A stretch of DNA of 64,000 bases, taken from the NCBI RefSeq assembly GCF_017114865.1, contig NZ_JADEYH010000009.1, forward strand, positions 1 through 64,000, given 5' to 3'. The notes under the pieces were generated by a model. That model worked only from the letters and a program-made list of their open reading frames with translations, searched no databases and had not been told where the DNA came from. Each line of letters starts with the position of its first letter. Within the stretch, counting starts at the first letter, position 1. Positions 1 through 7,348 of this stretch are shown piece after piece. Position numbers and translations under genes: made by a program. This stretch comes from Streptomyces verrucosisporus. Its GTDB lineage: Bacteria > Actinomycetota > Actinomycetes > Streptomycetales > Streptomycetaceae.

Positions 1-14
1 CTAGGGTGCGTCGC

Positions 15-188
15 ATGACCACCGAAGCCCCGGCCTGCCCCGAGTGCGGCCGCCCCATGAGGTCCGGCGGCTTCGTGCTCTCGGGGCGACAGGACGGCGG
101 CCGGCGAGCCTGCCGGTCACTGTGGAGATGCGCCGACCGGCCTGACGAGCCCCTGGAGGCGTGCCCGTCACCCGAGCTGTTCCGCTGA
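15..188 (+). CDS. small cysteine-rich hypothetical protein
   Basis: A 57-residue protein beginning MTTEAPACPECGRPM and ending PELFR. The CPECG knuckle plus two later cysteines (ACRSLWRC) suggest a small zinc-ribbon-like fold. I recall similar short orphan proteins in Streptomyces but assign no function. An in-frame GTG at position 6 would add three residues; the ATG at 15 is preferred. It lies at the window edge, so an upstream partner cannot be seen. Confidence 0.5.
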   Translation: MTTEAPACPECGRPMRSGGFVLSGRQDGGRRACRSLWRCADRPDEPLEACPSPELFR

Positions 189-324
189 CACCAGCGAACG
201 CCAACAGCCGGACAGAGTTCCGGGCAAAGACCTTCCCGCCGGTTCAAGTCCCCTTTCACCGTGCGCCGGTGGCGTTCGCGGTAGTACTCAAACCTCCGGC
301 CCAGGCCGTGCCTACCATCCGGAT

Positions 325-702
325 ATGGAGAACAAGGGGCTGGGGTTTCTGGTGGGGCTGGTCGTCGCGGGGACGCTCGGCTGGGCGCTCGCGGAGACGG
401 TGTACCTCGGCTGCGGGCCATCGATCCGGGGGTGTGCCGTTCCCGACGGAGGCGGCTGGCACTTCGCCGCGATGATGACGGTGCCGTGGCTTCTGACGTT
501 CTTCGGTAACGCGGTCATCCGGGACGACGACTGGCGTCCGTCCCTCGGCATAACGGCCGGGGCCGCCGCGGGCATCGCCTTCGCCCTGTCCAAGGACGCC
601 ATGCCGCCGCGCATGTGGATCCTGGTCACGGTGCTCGCGGTCATCGCGATCGGCGCACCTCTGACCCTGTGGTGCCGGGGGCGCAGCCGGCAGATCTCGT
701 GA
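325..702 (+). CDS. hypothetical four-helix membrane protein
   Basis: A 125-residue protein with about four hydrophobic segments (roughly residues 7-24, 46-62, 74-92 and 96-115), a short N-terminus (MENKGLG) and a basic C-terminal tail (RGRSRQIS). No catalytic motif is visible. It starts at ATG 325 in codon usage typical of the organism and stands alone, with 136 bp upstream and a long gap downstream. Function unknown; probably a lineage-restricted integral membrane protein. Confidence 0.55.
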   Translation: MENKGLGFLVGLVVAGTLGWALAETVYLGCGPSIRGCAVPDGGGWHFAAMMTVPWLLTFFGNAVIRDDDWRPSLGITAGAAAGIAFALSKDAMPPRMWILVTVLAVIAIGAPLTLWCRGRSRQIS

Positions 703-1162
703 ACGAAGGGCGGGTGCGGCTTCTGCGGACAGGGAGGGCCGGGCCGGGGGTGCGCTGATCGCCGCAGGGCTGCACGGCCCGGCGTGATCCGGTGCGGCAC
801 ACCGGGCGTCCCCTGCCACCGTGTGCCGACACGGGACCGTCCGGCACGTCCCCGCACGAGCCGGAGAGGTGACCGTCTTGTGGCTGTGCAGGCCAGCGCG
901 GGCCGACAGGTTGGCAGCCTCCTTGGACCACCCGACGCTGAGAGGTTTGACGTCCAGTTGGGACAGCGCGTCCGGGGCGGTCTCCTGCCTCGCCGGGCAG
1001 GAGCGCCGACGTCTGTCCGGCAAGGTGGCTTGACAGTGCCCTTCCCCCGTGAGCCGCGTGGGCTCGGGAGGGGGAGAGTCGCATGACCCGCGTACCGCCC
1101 GTGGCCGCCTGGCAGGATGTGGGGCCGAGTCGTGGCAGGTTCTACGCGGTGAGGGGGAAGAC
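703..1162. other. 460-bp interval without a convincing gene
   Basis: No frame here has both coding-like composition and a credible start. A purine-rich stretch directly before 1163 (GAGGGGGAAG) is the probable ribosome binding region of the next gene. No clear hairpin, repeat or attachment site was recognised. Confidence 0.5.
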
Positions 1163-1801
1163 GTGCAGAACATGGCGCTGCGCGCTGGGCTGCTCTGGGT
1201 GGCGCTGGGTTTCGCGACCCTGCTCTCGATTATCGGAGCGCCTTTCCTGTTGCGCTGGGTGGCGCCAGAAGGGATGAACTGGGCAGAGCTGAGTAATATC
1301 AGCCAGGCGTACGCGGCAATCTCGGTCCCCTTTACGGCCGCGGCCTTGCTGGGCGCGATCGTCTCCACGATATATCAGGCGCGTCAGGCTCGTGTGAGCC
1401 AGGAAGAGGCAAGGAGCGCCAACCACAGAGACCTATTGGCGATCGCGCTCGAGGACGTGAACCTCAACGCGTGTTGGGGGCCTAAATCGATGAGTCTCAC
1501 GCGGCAGCAGTGGAAACAGCACACCTACATCAACATGATACTCAGCTTCTGGTATTCGAACTACACCGGAACGGGGGCAGCTTTGGATGCGATTACCAAG
1601 GATAATGCAACCCGTCTGTTCCGGGGGCAGGTCGGCCGGGAGTTCTGGGCTCTTTATTCCGCTGAGTGGCAGGTGTTCCACAGCGGTGGGCGGCGGGAGC
1701 GGAAATTCATACGCGTGCTTGATCAAGCCTATGCGGAGGCGGTGGCGGCCGGTCCGGCTGTCCCGTTCTCTGAATTCTTCGTTCCGGAGGACTCAGAATA
1801 A
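1163..1801 (+). CDS. DUF6082-like membrane-anchored protein
   Basis: A 212-residue protein with two N-terminal transmembrane segments (about residues 5-27 and 40-65), a short charged linker (YQARQARVSQEEAR), then a soluble domain containing LLAIALEDVNLNACWG and FWALYSAEW. This layout and wording match my memory of the actinobacterial DUF6082 family, whose role is unknown. GTG 1163 or ATG 1172 may start it; the purine-rich stretch GAGGGGGAAG lies just upstream. Base composition is visibly more A/T-rich than the housekeeping genes, which suggests an accessory or transferred gene. Confidence 0.6.
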   Translation: MQNMALRAGLLWVALGFATLLSIIGAPFLLRWVAPEGMNWAELSNISQAYAAISVPFTAAALLGAIVSTIYQARQARVSQEEARSANHRDLLAIALEDVNLNACWGPKSMSLTRQQWKQHTYINMILSFWYSNYTGTGAALDAITKDNATRLFRGQVGREFWALYSAEWQVFHSGGRRERKFIRVLDQAYAEAVAAGPAVPFSEFFVPEDSE

Positions 1802-2008
1802 TATAGCCCGGTGGTATCGGCTGTACCGGTGCTGAACCTCTGGGATGCAGGTATCGGTTTCGCCGATTCGCGTGGAGCAGCGGTGTGTCGTGGTCATATT
1901 GCCCGGGGATTCCCGCGCGAGGTGGATCCCCGCCTCAACGGCCTGCCGGAGGGCGGGTGGTCCGCGCAGGCACCGATGTTCACAGCTGTCCGAAGGGCGG
2001 GACGATCC

Positions 2009-2365
2009 TCACGACGAAATCAGATGTTTTCTTGAGACGTGCGCGTCGTCCAGGATGCGGCCGATCTCGGAGGCGGCCTCGCGAGCCTGGTCGGCGTCGC
2101 CGACGGCGGCCTGGTCCTCCAGACGCCGCAGCCGCTCCGAGAGGTGGGGCTGCCGCTGGATGTGGACGTAGACCGCCCACTGGGCGGCGAAGCGCCGCAG
2201 CGGTGCGAGGTCGGAACCCTGCCGTGCCTGGTCGGCGGCATGGTCCAGCTCACGGGTGAAGGCGGGGAGGGCAGCCGGCGTGATCTGGGCCACGGCCTGC
2301 CGCAGTGCCGTCACGGTGGCAGGCGGCTGGGGGATGAGGGGCTGCTCCGCAGCGGAGGTGGTCAT
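2009..2365 (-). CDS. DUF6247 family protein
   Basis: A 118-residue mostly helical protein (MTTSAAEQPLIPQPPATV...). The core RRFAAQWAVYVHIQRQPHL followed by a short acidic helix matches my memory of the actinobacterial DUF6247 family, often found beside small toxin-like genes. The start at 2365 has a good Shine-Dalgarno (GGGAG, 6 nt spacing). No toxin gene follows. The C-terminus reads HVSRKHLISS; a -1/+1 frame gives an alternative, more family-like tail ending PPFGQL, so a frameshift near the 3' end is possible. Antitoxin role is speculation. Confidence 0.55.
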   Translation of the reverse strand: MTTSAAEQPLIPQPPATVTALRQAVAQITPAALPAFTRELDHAADQARQGSDLAPLRRFAAQWAVYVHIQRQPHLSERLRRLEDQAAVGDADQAREAASEIGRILDDAHVSRKHLISS

Positions 2366-2419
2366 GGCTTCTCCCATGGGCGGGACTCTGCTCGCTGCGG
2401 GCAGCGTATCCGTAGCTAG

Positions 2420-2839
2420 AGGCCTATCGAGGCCGTCCACGGCAAGGGCAGCTTCGTCCTCGGTGCCCCCGTGCCCGTCCTCACCATCGACCGCACCGTC
2501 ACCCGCGACACCGCAGGTCGCTTCACCACCGGCCACAACGCATGGGAGCCGGTCGAGAAGCCCAGCGTCTACCGCACCGAGACCACGGCCACCACCGGCC
2601 CGCTCCTCCCCCCGGACGAGGACCAAGATCTCTTCGGCGTCGACCGCGCGCTCAAGGCCTATGCAGGCTCCGACCCCATCACCCGCTCTTCTGGGCGCAA
2701 GATCACCGTCCTGGCCAAGCACATCAAAAATCGGCGCCTCGCCTCGGCCGACTACACCTGGGCCCTCACCGCCCTCACCGCATACGGAGACAGACCGAAG
2801 CAGCCACAGGAGGAACGGGAGCCGTCAGGGCCACGGTAG
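2420..2839 (+). pseudogene. beheaded GntR-family regulator remnant
   Basis: The open frame from 2420 reads RPIEAVHGKGSFVLGAP and then about 120 further residues. IEAVHGKGSFV is the wing that ends a GntR-type winged-helix domain, but the recognition helix that should precede it is absent: an in-frame stop (TAG at 2417) lies directly upstream. The remainder (VTRDTAGRFTTGHN; LAKHIKNRRLASADYTW) has no recognisable effector domain. A GTG at 2471 could start a shorter protein, but the homology-like segment begins before it, so I read this as a 5'-truncated relic. Confidence 0.5.
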
Positions 2840-2904
2840 CCGGGCAGGCCGCACGGCTCGGTGATCGAACTTATAAAGCGGTGGTTAGCACACGGTCTGG
2901 GTGG

Positions 2905-3228
2905 CTACCGCAGGTCGTCTCCCTCTCCAACTCCCCGCAGCAAGCGAGCTACCTCCTGGGCCACGAGGGCCGGTAGGCGTAGGTGGAGGAGGCCTGAGCC
3001 GTCGGTGGCGGTGTCGGCGCGGGTTGCCAGCTCGGTGGTGTCGGTGCCGGCGGAGGACAGGGCGTCGGTCAGGTCGGCTGCTGCGTTCGTCGCGTCTCGC
3101 CAGCCTGCCACGTAGTCCACGCCACGGACCCAGAGCCAGCCGTCCGGGTCCAGTTCGCCGCTCTCGGAGGCAGGGCCTGTCGGGTCGTGCTGCACTGAAC
3201 TTCCCTTCCTGCGAATGAGGTTGGGCAC
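2905..3228 (-). CDS. hypothetical accessory protein
   Basis: A 107-residue protein (MPNLIRRKGSSVQHDPTG) with a conserved-looking core GWLWVRGVDYVAGWRDA and a helical, threonine-rich C-terminal half. Codon usage supports coding. It has no signal peptide or membrane segment. The small size and location beside a regulator cassette resemble orphan genes of actinomycete integrative elements, but I recognise no family. Confidence 0.5.
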   Translation of the reverse strand: MPNLIRRKGSSVQHDPTGPASESGELDPDGWLWVRGVDYVAGWRDATNAAADLTDALSSAGTDTTELATRADTATDGSGLLHLRLPALVAQEVARLLRGVGEGDDLR

Positions 3229-3307
3229 CGTGCCGTTCGCGCCGACGATCAGGCATGACGGCGGCCCCGGTGCTTATCGGGCACCGGGGTCCGCGAGGGC
3301 TCCCAGG

Positions 3308-3349
3308 GCCGGACCACCCGGATGCTGTCCAGGCGAGGGGTGGTCCGGC
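3308..3349. terminator. 12-bp perfect inverted repeat
   Basis: Arms 3308-3319 and 3338-3349 (GCCGGACCACCC and its complement) close an 18-nt loop, with TTCTTT after the right arm. It lies just beyond the 3' end of the minus-strand gene trio at 3370-3940. A second hairpin (3265-3273 with 3281-3289) is adjacent. Together they probably stop transcription between the accessory blocks. Confidence 0.55.
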
Positions 3350-3369
3350 TTCTTTGCATGTCTTGCCGG

Positions 3370-3462
3370 TCAGCGTGGGTAGGGGTCGCAGGCTATCGCC
3401 AGCGGTATGACCACCGCGGCCCAGAAGACGACCATCAGCACGCAGAACAGGCGCTGCCTCAC
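3370..3462 (-). CDS. 30-residue membrane peptide, translationally coupled
   Basis: A tiny frame, VRQRLFCVLMVVFWAAVVIP followed by LAIACDPYPR, forming one strongly hydrophobic helix with a basic N-terminus. Its GTG start (3462-3460) overlaps the stop codon of the preceding DUF7848 gene as GTGA, a classic translational-coupling junction, which is the best evidence that it is real. Function unknown. It would be missed by most gene callers. Confidence 0.45.
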   Translation of the reverse strand: MRQRLFCVLMVVFWAAVVIPLAIACDPYPR

Positions 3463-3701
3463 AGGTACTCCCCCTCGGCAGGGGTCATGCGCCAGTTGCG
3501 GGTGACGACCTCCCGGTACGTGCGATGGGACGGGTGGCTTCCCGTGTGGGAGAAGGCCCAGGCGCGCGCCTCGTCGAAGTCCGCTTCCGTGCCGGAGGAG
3601 GCCAGGCACGAGGAGAACTCCAGCTCGTGCAGCATCTCGGGGGCGTCCGCAGTGATGTGCGGCGCCATCGTCCACGTGATGTAGCGGAAGACCGTGCGCA
3701 T
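3459..3701 (-). CDS. DUF7848 family protein
   Basis: An 80-residue protein (MRTVFRYITWTMAPHITADA...) with the pattern FDEARAWAFSHTGSHPSHRT and TYREVVTRNWRMTPAEGEY. This matches my memory of the Streptomyces family now called DUF7848 (short, cysteine-poor here, ending in an EVVTR-x-WRM-like motif), often encoded near XRE regulators. It overlaps the upstream 79-aa gene by one base and the downstream 30-aa peptide by four, so the three form one operon. Molecular role unknown. Confidence 0.65.
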   Translation of the reverse strand: MRTVFRYITWTMAPHITADAPEMLHELEFSSCLASSGTEADFDEARAWAFSHTGSHPSHRTYREVVTRNWRMTPAEGEYL

Positions 3702-3940
3702 CACGGCGCTTCCTTGCCGTGCGGATTCCTGCTGTAGGCGTTGACCTCGGCCAGCCGCGCGGTCAGCCGCTCCTTCGGGGTGACGGGCCGCACCTGGCCC
3801 GGGTCCGCGTCCCACTCCAGGCCGCCGCCGGGCGGTCTGAGCTGTACGTGCGAGCCGAGGTGGTCCATCACCCGGCCCACGCGGCCCGTTCGTTCGTCCA
3901 GCGCCAGCGTGCCCACGTCGAGGGCTCCCTTGTCGCTCAT
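3701..3940 (-). CDS. hypothetical protein, first gene of accessory trio
   Basis: A 79-residue protein, MSDKGALDVGTLALDERTGR..., with a small beta-rich section (GTLALDERTGRVGRVMDHLG) and the phrase LRPPGGGLEWDADPGQVRPV. This resembles short proteins commonly found divergent from XRE/DUF5919 regulators in Streptomyces. Its stop is fused with the start of the DUF7848 gene. The start at 3940 faces the divergent XRE gene across a 117-bp region that contains a perfect inverted repeat. Confidence 0.6.
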   Translation of the reverse strand: MSDKGALDVGTLALDERTGRVGRVMDHLGSHVQLRPPGGGLEWDADPGQVRPVTPKERLTARLAEVNAYSRNPHGKEAP

Positions 3941-3981
3941 GCAGTGAGGGTCACGCCGGTACCACGGACGTTGGTACCTCC

Positions 3982-3999
3982 CCCAAAACCCATTTTGGG
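3982..3999. promoter_or_regulatory. inverted repeat in divergent promoter
   Basis: CCCAAAA (3982-3988), CCCA, then TTTTGGG (3993-3999) forms a perfect 7-bp dyad between the divergent 79-aa gene and the XRE regulator gene. Two GTTGGTA elements lie either side, at 3969-3976 (with flanking bases) and 4010-4016. The arrangement suggests an operator, most simply for the adjacent XRE protein. Confidence 0.45.
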
Positions 4000-4057
4000 A
4001 CGTCCCGGAGTTGGTAGAACGTCCCTGGCTACGCCCCCGCGATCAGGGAGAGACTCG

Positions 4058-4801
4058 GTGCAGAACGAGCGACTACGAGCCGCCATGGCAGCCGGTGGGT
4101 GGACCTACGCCACCCTCGCGGCGAAGGCGGAGGTGGACCCCAAGTCCGTTGAGCGGTGGGTCAACCTCGGCCGCACCCCGCGCCGCACGACGGCGATGCT
4201 GGCTGCCGAAGCCTTAGGAGAAGACGTGCACGCACTCTGGCCGGCCCTGCGCCAGGCCCGCAGCGCACGAGCCATAAGTCCCGAACTGATGGCCCTGTAC
4301 GACCAGCGCGCGGACGTTCCCGTATCGGTGATCATGGACATGCTCGCCCAGGCCCGCGAGCACATCGACGTACTGGTCTACGCGGCCGTCTTCCTGCACG
4401 AGTCGTACCCCCGCCTCAACGACATGCTGCGGGAGCGGGCGGCCGAGGGGTGCGGTGTGCGCATCGCCATCGGTGACGCCGACAGCGAGAACGTCCGGCA
4501 GCGCGGCCGGGAGGAGAAGTTCGGCCACGGCATCGAGTCCCGCTGCCGACTCGCGCTCATGCACTACCGGCCACTGGTCGGCGTGCCGGGCATCGAGATC
4601 CGCACACACGGGACCACGCTCTACAACTCCCTCTACCGGGCAGACGACCAGATGTTGGTCAACGCCCACGTGTGGGGTGTCAACGCCTACGGGGCGCCCG
4701 TGTGGCACCTGCGCCGCCACGACAACGGCAAGGTCTTCGGGACCTACGCGCAGAGCTTCGACGCCGTCTGGGCAACGGCGACACCGGTACGGGAAGAGTG
4801 A
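4058..4801 (+). CDS. XRE-family regulator with C-terminal DUF5919 (PLD-like) domain
   Basis: A 247-residue protein. Residues 1-60 form a helix-turn-helix (LRAAMAAGGWTYATLAAKA, then VDPKSVERWVNLGRTPR). Residues 85-240 resemble the phospholipase-D-like fold annotated DUF5919 (IDVLVYAAVFLHESYPRLN; HGTTLYNSLYRADDQMLVN). The HxK catalytic signature is absent (HGTTLYNS), so a ligand-sensing role is more likely than lipase activity. GTG 4058 has GGGAG 7 nt upstream. One leucine codon is TTA (4214), which implies bldA-dependent translation. The NUDIX gene follows after 3 nt. Confidence 0.75.
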   Translation: MQNERLRAAMAAGGWTYATLAAKAEVDPKSVERWVNLGRTPRRTTAMLAAEALGEDVHALWPALRQARSARAISPELMALYDQRADVPVSVIMDMLAQAREHIDVLVYAAVFLHESYPRLNDMLRERAAEGCGVRIAIGDADSENVRQRGREEKFGHGIESRCRLALMHYRPLVGVPGIEIRTHGTTLYNSLYRADDQMLVNAHVWGVNAYGAPVWHLRRHDNGKVFGTYAQSFDAVWATATPVREE

Positions 4802-4804
4802 GGC

Positions 4805-5275
4805 ATGGCACGGACCGAGTACTACGACGACCCCGACGCCCCCGAGCCCAACAGTCTGGTCGTCGCAGCCTCCGCCGTCGTCACCGACCAGGAGGGCCGC
4901 ATCCTGCTCCAGCGCCGCCGCGACAACGACCTGTGGGCCCTGCCCGGCGGCGGCATGGAGATGACCGACTCCCTGCCGGGCACGGCCGTGCGCGAGGTGA
5001 AGGAGGAGACCGGGCTGGATGTGGAGATCACCGGCCTGGTCGGCACCTACACCGACCCCCGCCACGTCATCGCCTACAGCGACGGCGAGGTCAGGCGGCA
5101 GTTCAACGTCTGCTTCACCGCCCGCGTCACCGGGGGCGAACTGGCGATCTCGGACGAGTCCACCGAGCTGCGGTTCGTGCCGCCCGGAGAGATCGACGCC
5201 CTGTCCATGCACCACACCCAGCGCCTCAGGCTCCGGCACTTCCTGGAACACCGTGACCGGCCCTACCTCGGCTGA
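4805..5275 (+). CDS. NUDIX hydrolase
   Basis: A 156-residue protein with the Nudix signature GGGMEMTDSLPGTAVREVKE followed by ETGL. The usual glutamate before the x7 spacer is aspartate here, while the REVxEExGL core is intact. Family members hydrolyse nucleoside diphosphates linked to another moiety; the substrate cannot be inferred. ATG 4805 lies 3 nt after the XRE stop and overlaps a purine-rich ribosome site (GAAGAGTGAGG), so the two genes are co-transcribed. Confidence 0.85.
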   Translation: MARTEYYDDPDAPEPNSLVVAASAVVTDQEGRILLQRRRDNDLWALPGGGMEMTDSLPGTAVREVKEETGLDVEITGLVGTYTDPRHVIAYSDGEVRRQFNVCFTARVTGGELAISDESTELRFVPPGEIDALSMHHTQRLRLRHFLEHRDRPYLG

Positions 5276-5292
5276 GTCGGCCGGAAGACGGT

Positions 5293-5327
5293 GACGCCCC
5301 CGCGCTGCGGGAGCAGGCGGGGGCGTC
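5293..5327. terminator. terminator between NUDIX gene and msrA
   Basis: GACGCCCCCGC (5293-5303) and GCGGGGGCGTC (5317-5327) form a perfect 11-bp stem between two convergent genes, so it probably terminates both. Confidence 0.75.
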
Positions 5328-5362
5328 GCGACGAGGCGGCTGGGCAGAGGTCGGCCAGGGGC

Positions 5363-6022
5363 TCAGCCCTCGGCCCGGGCCACGCCGACCGGGCAGCTCA
5401 CGCCCGTGCCGCCGATGCCGCAGTAGCCGCCGGGGTTCTTGTCCAGGTACTGCTGGTGGTAGGCCTCGGCAGGGTAGAAGGGGCCGGCGGGGAGGATCTC
5501 CGTGGTGATCTCGCCGTAGCCCGAGGAGGTCAGGACGGCCTGGTAGGAGTCGCGGGACGCCTTCGCCGCGGCCTCCTGTTCGGCGGAGTGGGTGTAGACC
5601 GCCGAGCGGTACTGGGTGCCCACGTCGTTGCCCTGGCGGAAGCCCTGGGTGGGGTCGTGGGACTCCCAGAAGACCCGCAGCAGCTCCTCGTAGGTGACCT
5701 TGGACGGGTCGAAGACGACGCGGACGGCCTCGGTGTGCCCGGTCAGGCCCGAGCAGACCTCCTCGTACGTCGGGTTCTCGGTGTGGCCGCCCTGGTAGCC
5801 CGCCAGGGTGGTCCACACCCCGTCGGTCTGCCAGAACTTCCGCTCCGCGCCCCAGAAGCAGCCCAGGCCGAAGTCGGCGGTCTCCAGCCCGTCCGGGTAG
5901 GGGCCCAGCAGCGGGTTGCCCAGGACGGTGTGGGTCCCGGGGACGGTGTAGGGACGCTCCGGGCGGCCCTTGAGGGCCTCCTCCGCCGTGGGGAGGGACT
6001 TCTTGAAGTGGCCGAACAGCAT
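5363..6022 (-). CDS. msrA: peptide-methionine (S)-S-oxide reductase
   Basis: A 219-residue MsrA. The catalytic GCFWG motif has its cysteine at residue 55. The family sequences [31 protein letters not shown] and [14 protein letters not shown] are intact. It reduces the S-epimer of methionine sulfoxide in proteins, repairing oxidative damage in the cytoplasm, with electrons from thioredoxin. The start at 6022 is backed by a GAGGAGAG ribosome site 7 nt upstream. The N-terminal extension of about 48 residues before the core is common in actinobacteria. It is transcribed towards the accessory region. Confidence 0.95.
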   Translation of the reverse strand: MLFGHFKKSLPTAEEALKGRPERPYTVPGTHTVLGNPLLGPYPDGLETADFGLGCFWGAERKFWQTDGVWTTLAGYQGGHTENPTYEEVCSGLTGHTEAVRVVFDPSKVTYEELLRVFWESHDPTQGFRQGNDVGTQYRSAVYTHSAEQEAAAKASRDSYQAVLTSSGYGEITTEILPAGPFYPAEAYHQQYLDKNPGGYCGIGGTGVSCPVGVARAEG

Positions 6023-6076
6023 GCTCAACTCTCCTCGTGGCCTCGGTGGGCCCGGTGGGCCCGGTGCCGCCTGGGG

Positions 6077-6102
6077 CGGCGTACGCCGTGTGCCGTACGC
6101 CG
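6077..6102. terminator. hairpin between the 6114-7310 gene and msrA
   Basis: CGGCGTACG (6077-6085) pairs perfectly with CGTACGCCG (6094-6102) across an 8-nt loop. It sits directly after the 3' end of the minus-strand gene at 6114-7310 and 55 bp before msrA. There is no obvious T-run. Confidence 0.45.
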
Positions 6103-6113
6103 TCCCTACGTCT

Positions 6114-7310
6114 TCAGTGCGCCGGCGGGGTGTGCGCCGCGTCGCCGCCCAGGCTCTCGTAGCCGGCGACCGCCAGGGCGCGGTACGCCGAGTACTCCGC
6201 CACCGGGTCGCCGCCGTCGACCCAGGGCAGCGCACCGACATAACCATCCACGGCCCGCACCTGTTCCACGGCCTGCGCGTACCGCTCGGCGCGCACCAGG
6301 AAGCACAGCAGCAGATGGCGCACGTGCGGGGCTACGGGGTGGCCGGCGGGCGCGTGGTGCAGGGCGTAGCGCGCGCCCTCGACGGCCTGCTCCACCACCG
6401 CGCTGCGGTAGAGGCCGCTGACCATGTTGGCCTCCGGCAGGTGGTCGTAGACCGCGAAGAGCGGCAGGGCCGGCAGCAGGCTGCCCTCGGGTGCCTCGCC
6501 CGCGGCGCGCTGCGCGAAGGCGTAGGCGTCCTCCTTGGAACCGTGGCCCCTGGCGGACCAGTACGGCAGCGCCACCAGGTGCGCGCCCATGTGGTGCGGC
6601 GCGCGCCTGCGCACCTCCTCCCAGCGCTCCTCGAACTCGGGGCGGCGCACGCCCAGGGCGCGGGCGGCGAACAGGTCGGTGATGTACGCGGTGGGGTCGG
6701 CCGGGGCGAGCCGGATCGCCTCGCGGGCGATCTCGCGGGCCTCCTCCAGGATGATCCGCCGGTCGGCCGAGCCGGTGTCGCCCAGCGCCTGCCAGACCAG
6801 GAACTGCGCGTACACCTGCGCGCAGGCCGCGTCGCGCGGGGAGGCGGTGCGCCAGTTGCGCAGCCAGCGCGCGTCCGGGGCGGGCGCGGGGGCCGGCGGC
6901 CGCTCCTTGCTGAGGGAGGGCGCCTGCTCCGCCGGAGGGGTCTGCTCCGCGGGGGGCGCGGAGGCGGTGCGCGAGCGCGCCAGTTCCACGGCCGCGGCGC
7001 CCGCCAGGGACTGCACGCGCTGCCAGCGCAGCTCCCATTCGTCGCCGGTCAGCGCGAGCAGCCGGGCGACGGGCTGCCAGTCCTGGGTCCGCTGGGTCTC
7101 CTCCAGTGCCTCGATCAGCTCCGGGTCGGGGCCCGGCAGCCGCACGTCGAGCCGCTCGGGCGGTACGAGGCCGTAGCGGTCCGGATCGCCGGCGGCCCGG
7201 ATGCCGGGAGAGCCCCCGGAACCAGTCAGCGCCCGGCGGCGGCGGACCGCGGGCACGATCAGCAGGCCGACGACGGCGGCGGTGGCGATGAGGAACAGCA
7301 GGGCTTCCAT
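6114..7310 (-). CDS. membrane-anchored helical-repeat protein, function unknown
   Basis: A 398-residue protein. Residues 2-20 form one transmembrane helix ([20 protein letters not shown]) followed by basic residues, so the rest is probably cytoplasmic. A proline-rich linker (about 115-145) precedes an all-helical C-terminal domain with TPR-like character ([40 protein letters not shown]). ATG 7310 has GGAG close upstream. Only 38 bp separate it from the divergent metB, so the two share a very compact promoter region. I recall such a protein beside metB in other streptomycetes but no assigned function. Confidence 0.75.
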   Translation of the reverse strand: MEALLFLIATAAVVGLLIVPAVRRRRALTGSGGSPGIRAAGDPDRYGLVPPERLDVRLPGPDPELIEALEETQRTQDWQPVARLLALTGDEWELRWQRVQSLAGAAAVELARSRTASAPPAEQTPPAEQAPSLSKERPPAPAPAPDARWLRNWRTASPRDAACAQVYAQFLVWQALGDTGSADRRIILEEAREIAREAIRLAPADPTAYITDLFAARALGVRRPEFEERWEEVRRRAPHHMGAHLVALPYWSARGHGSKEDAYAFAQRAAGEAPEGSLLPALPLFAVYDHLPEANMVSGLYRSAVVEQAVEGARYALHHAPAGHPVAPHVRHLLLCFLVRAERYAQAVEQVRAVDGYVGALPWVDGGDPVAEYSAYRALAVAGYESLGGDAAHTPPAH

Positions 7311-7335
7311 GTCTCCACGGTACGGCCCGCGAGGC

Positions 7336-7341
7336 TAGGCT
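7336..7341 (+). promoter_or_regulatory. -10 element of a leaderless metB promoter
   Basis: TAGGCT ends 7 nt before the ATG at 7349, so transcription should begin at or next to the start codon. No Shine-Dalgarno is present and no -35 consensus is obvious. Confidence 0.5.
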
Positions 7342-7348
7342 CGTGGCC

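Noticed and set aside
238-262. GGTTCAAGTCC resembles a tRNA T-arm and might be the end of an integration-split tRNA gene.
   Set aside because: Only two base pairs of the T-stem can form and no other cloverleaf arm was found nearby.
1802-2008. A toxin gene paired with the DUF6247 protein.
   Set aside because: The translated minus strand downstream of 2009 shows no RelE/ParE-like or other toxin sequence.
2471-2839. A 122-aa gene starting at GTG 2471.
   Set aside because: The GntR wing sequence begins upstream of this GTG, so a truncated pseudogene is the better reading, although a secondary start remains possible.
6043-6063. Two GGGCCC copies in GGTGGGCCCGGTGGGCCCGGT upstream of msrA resemble the Tad-locus boxes.
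   Set aside because: Spacing is 9 bp, no third site, no following ATG or -10 at the right distance; it looks like a simple tandem repeat.
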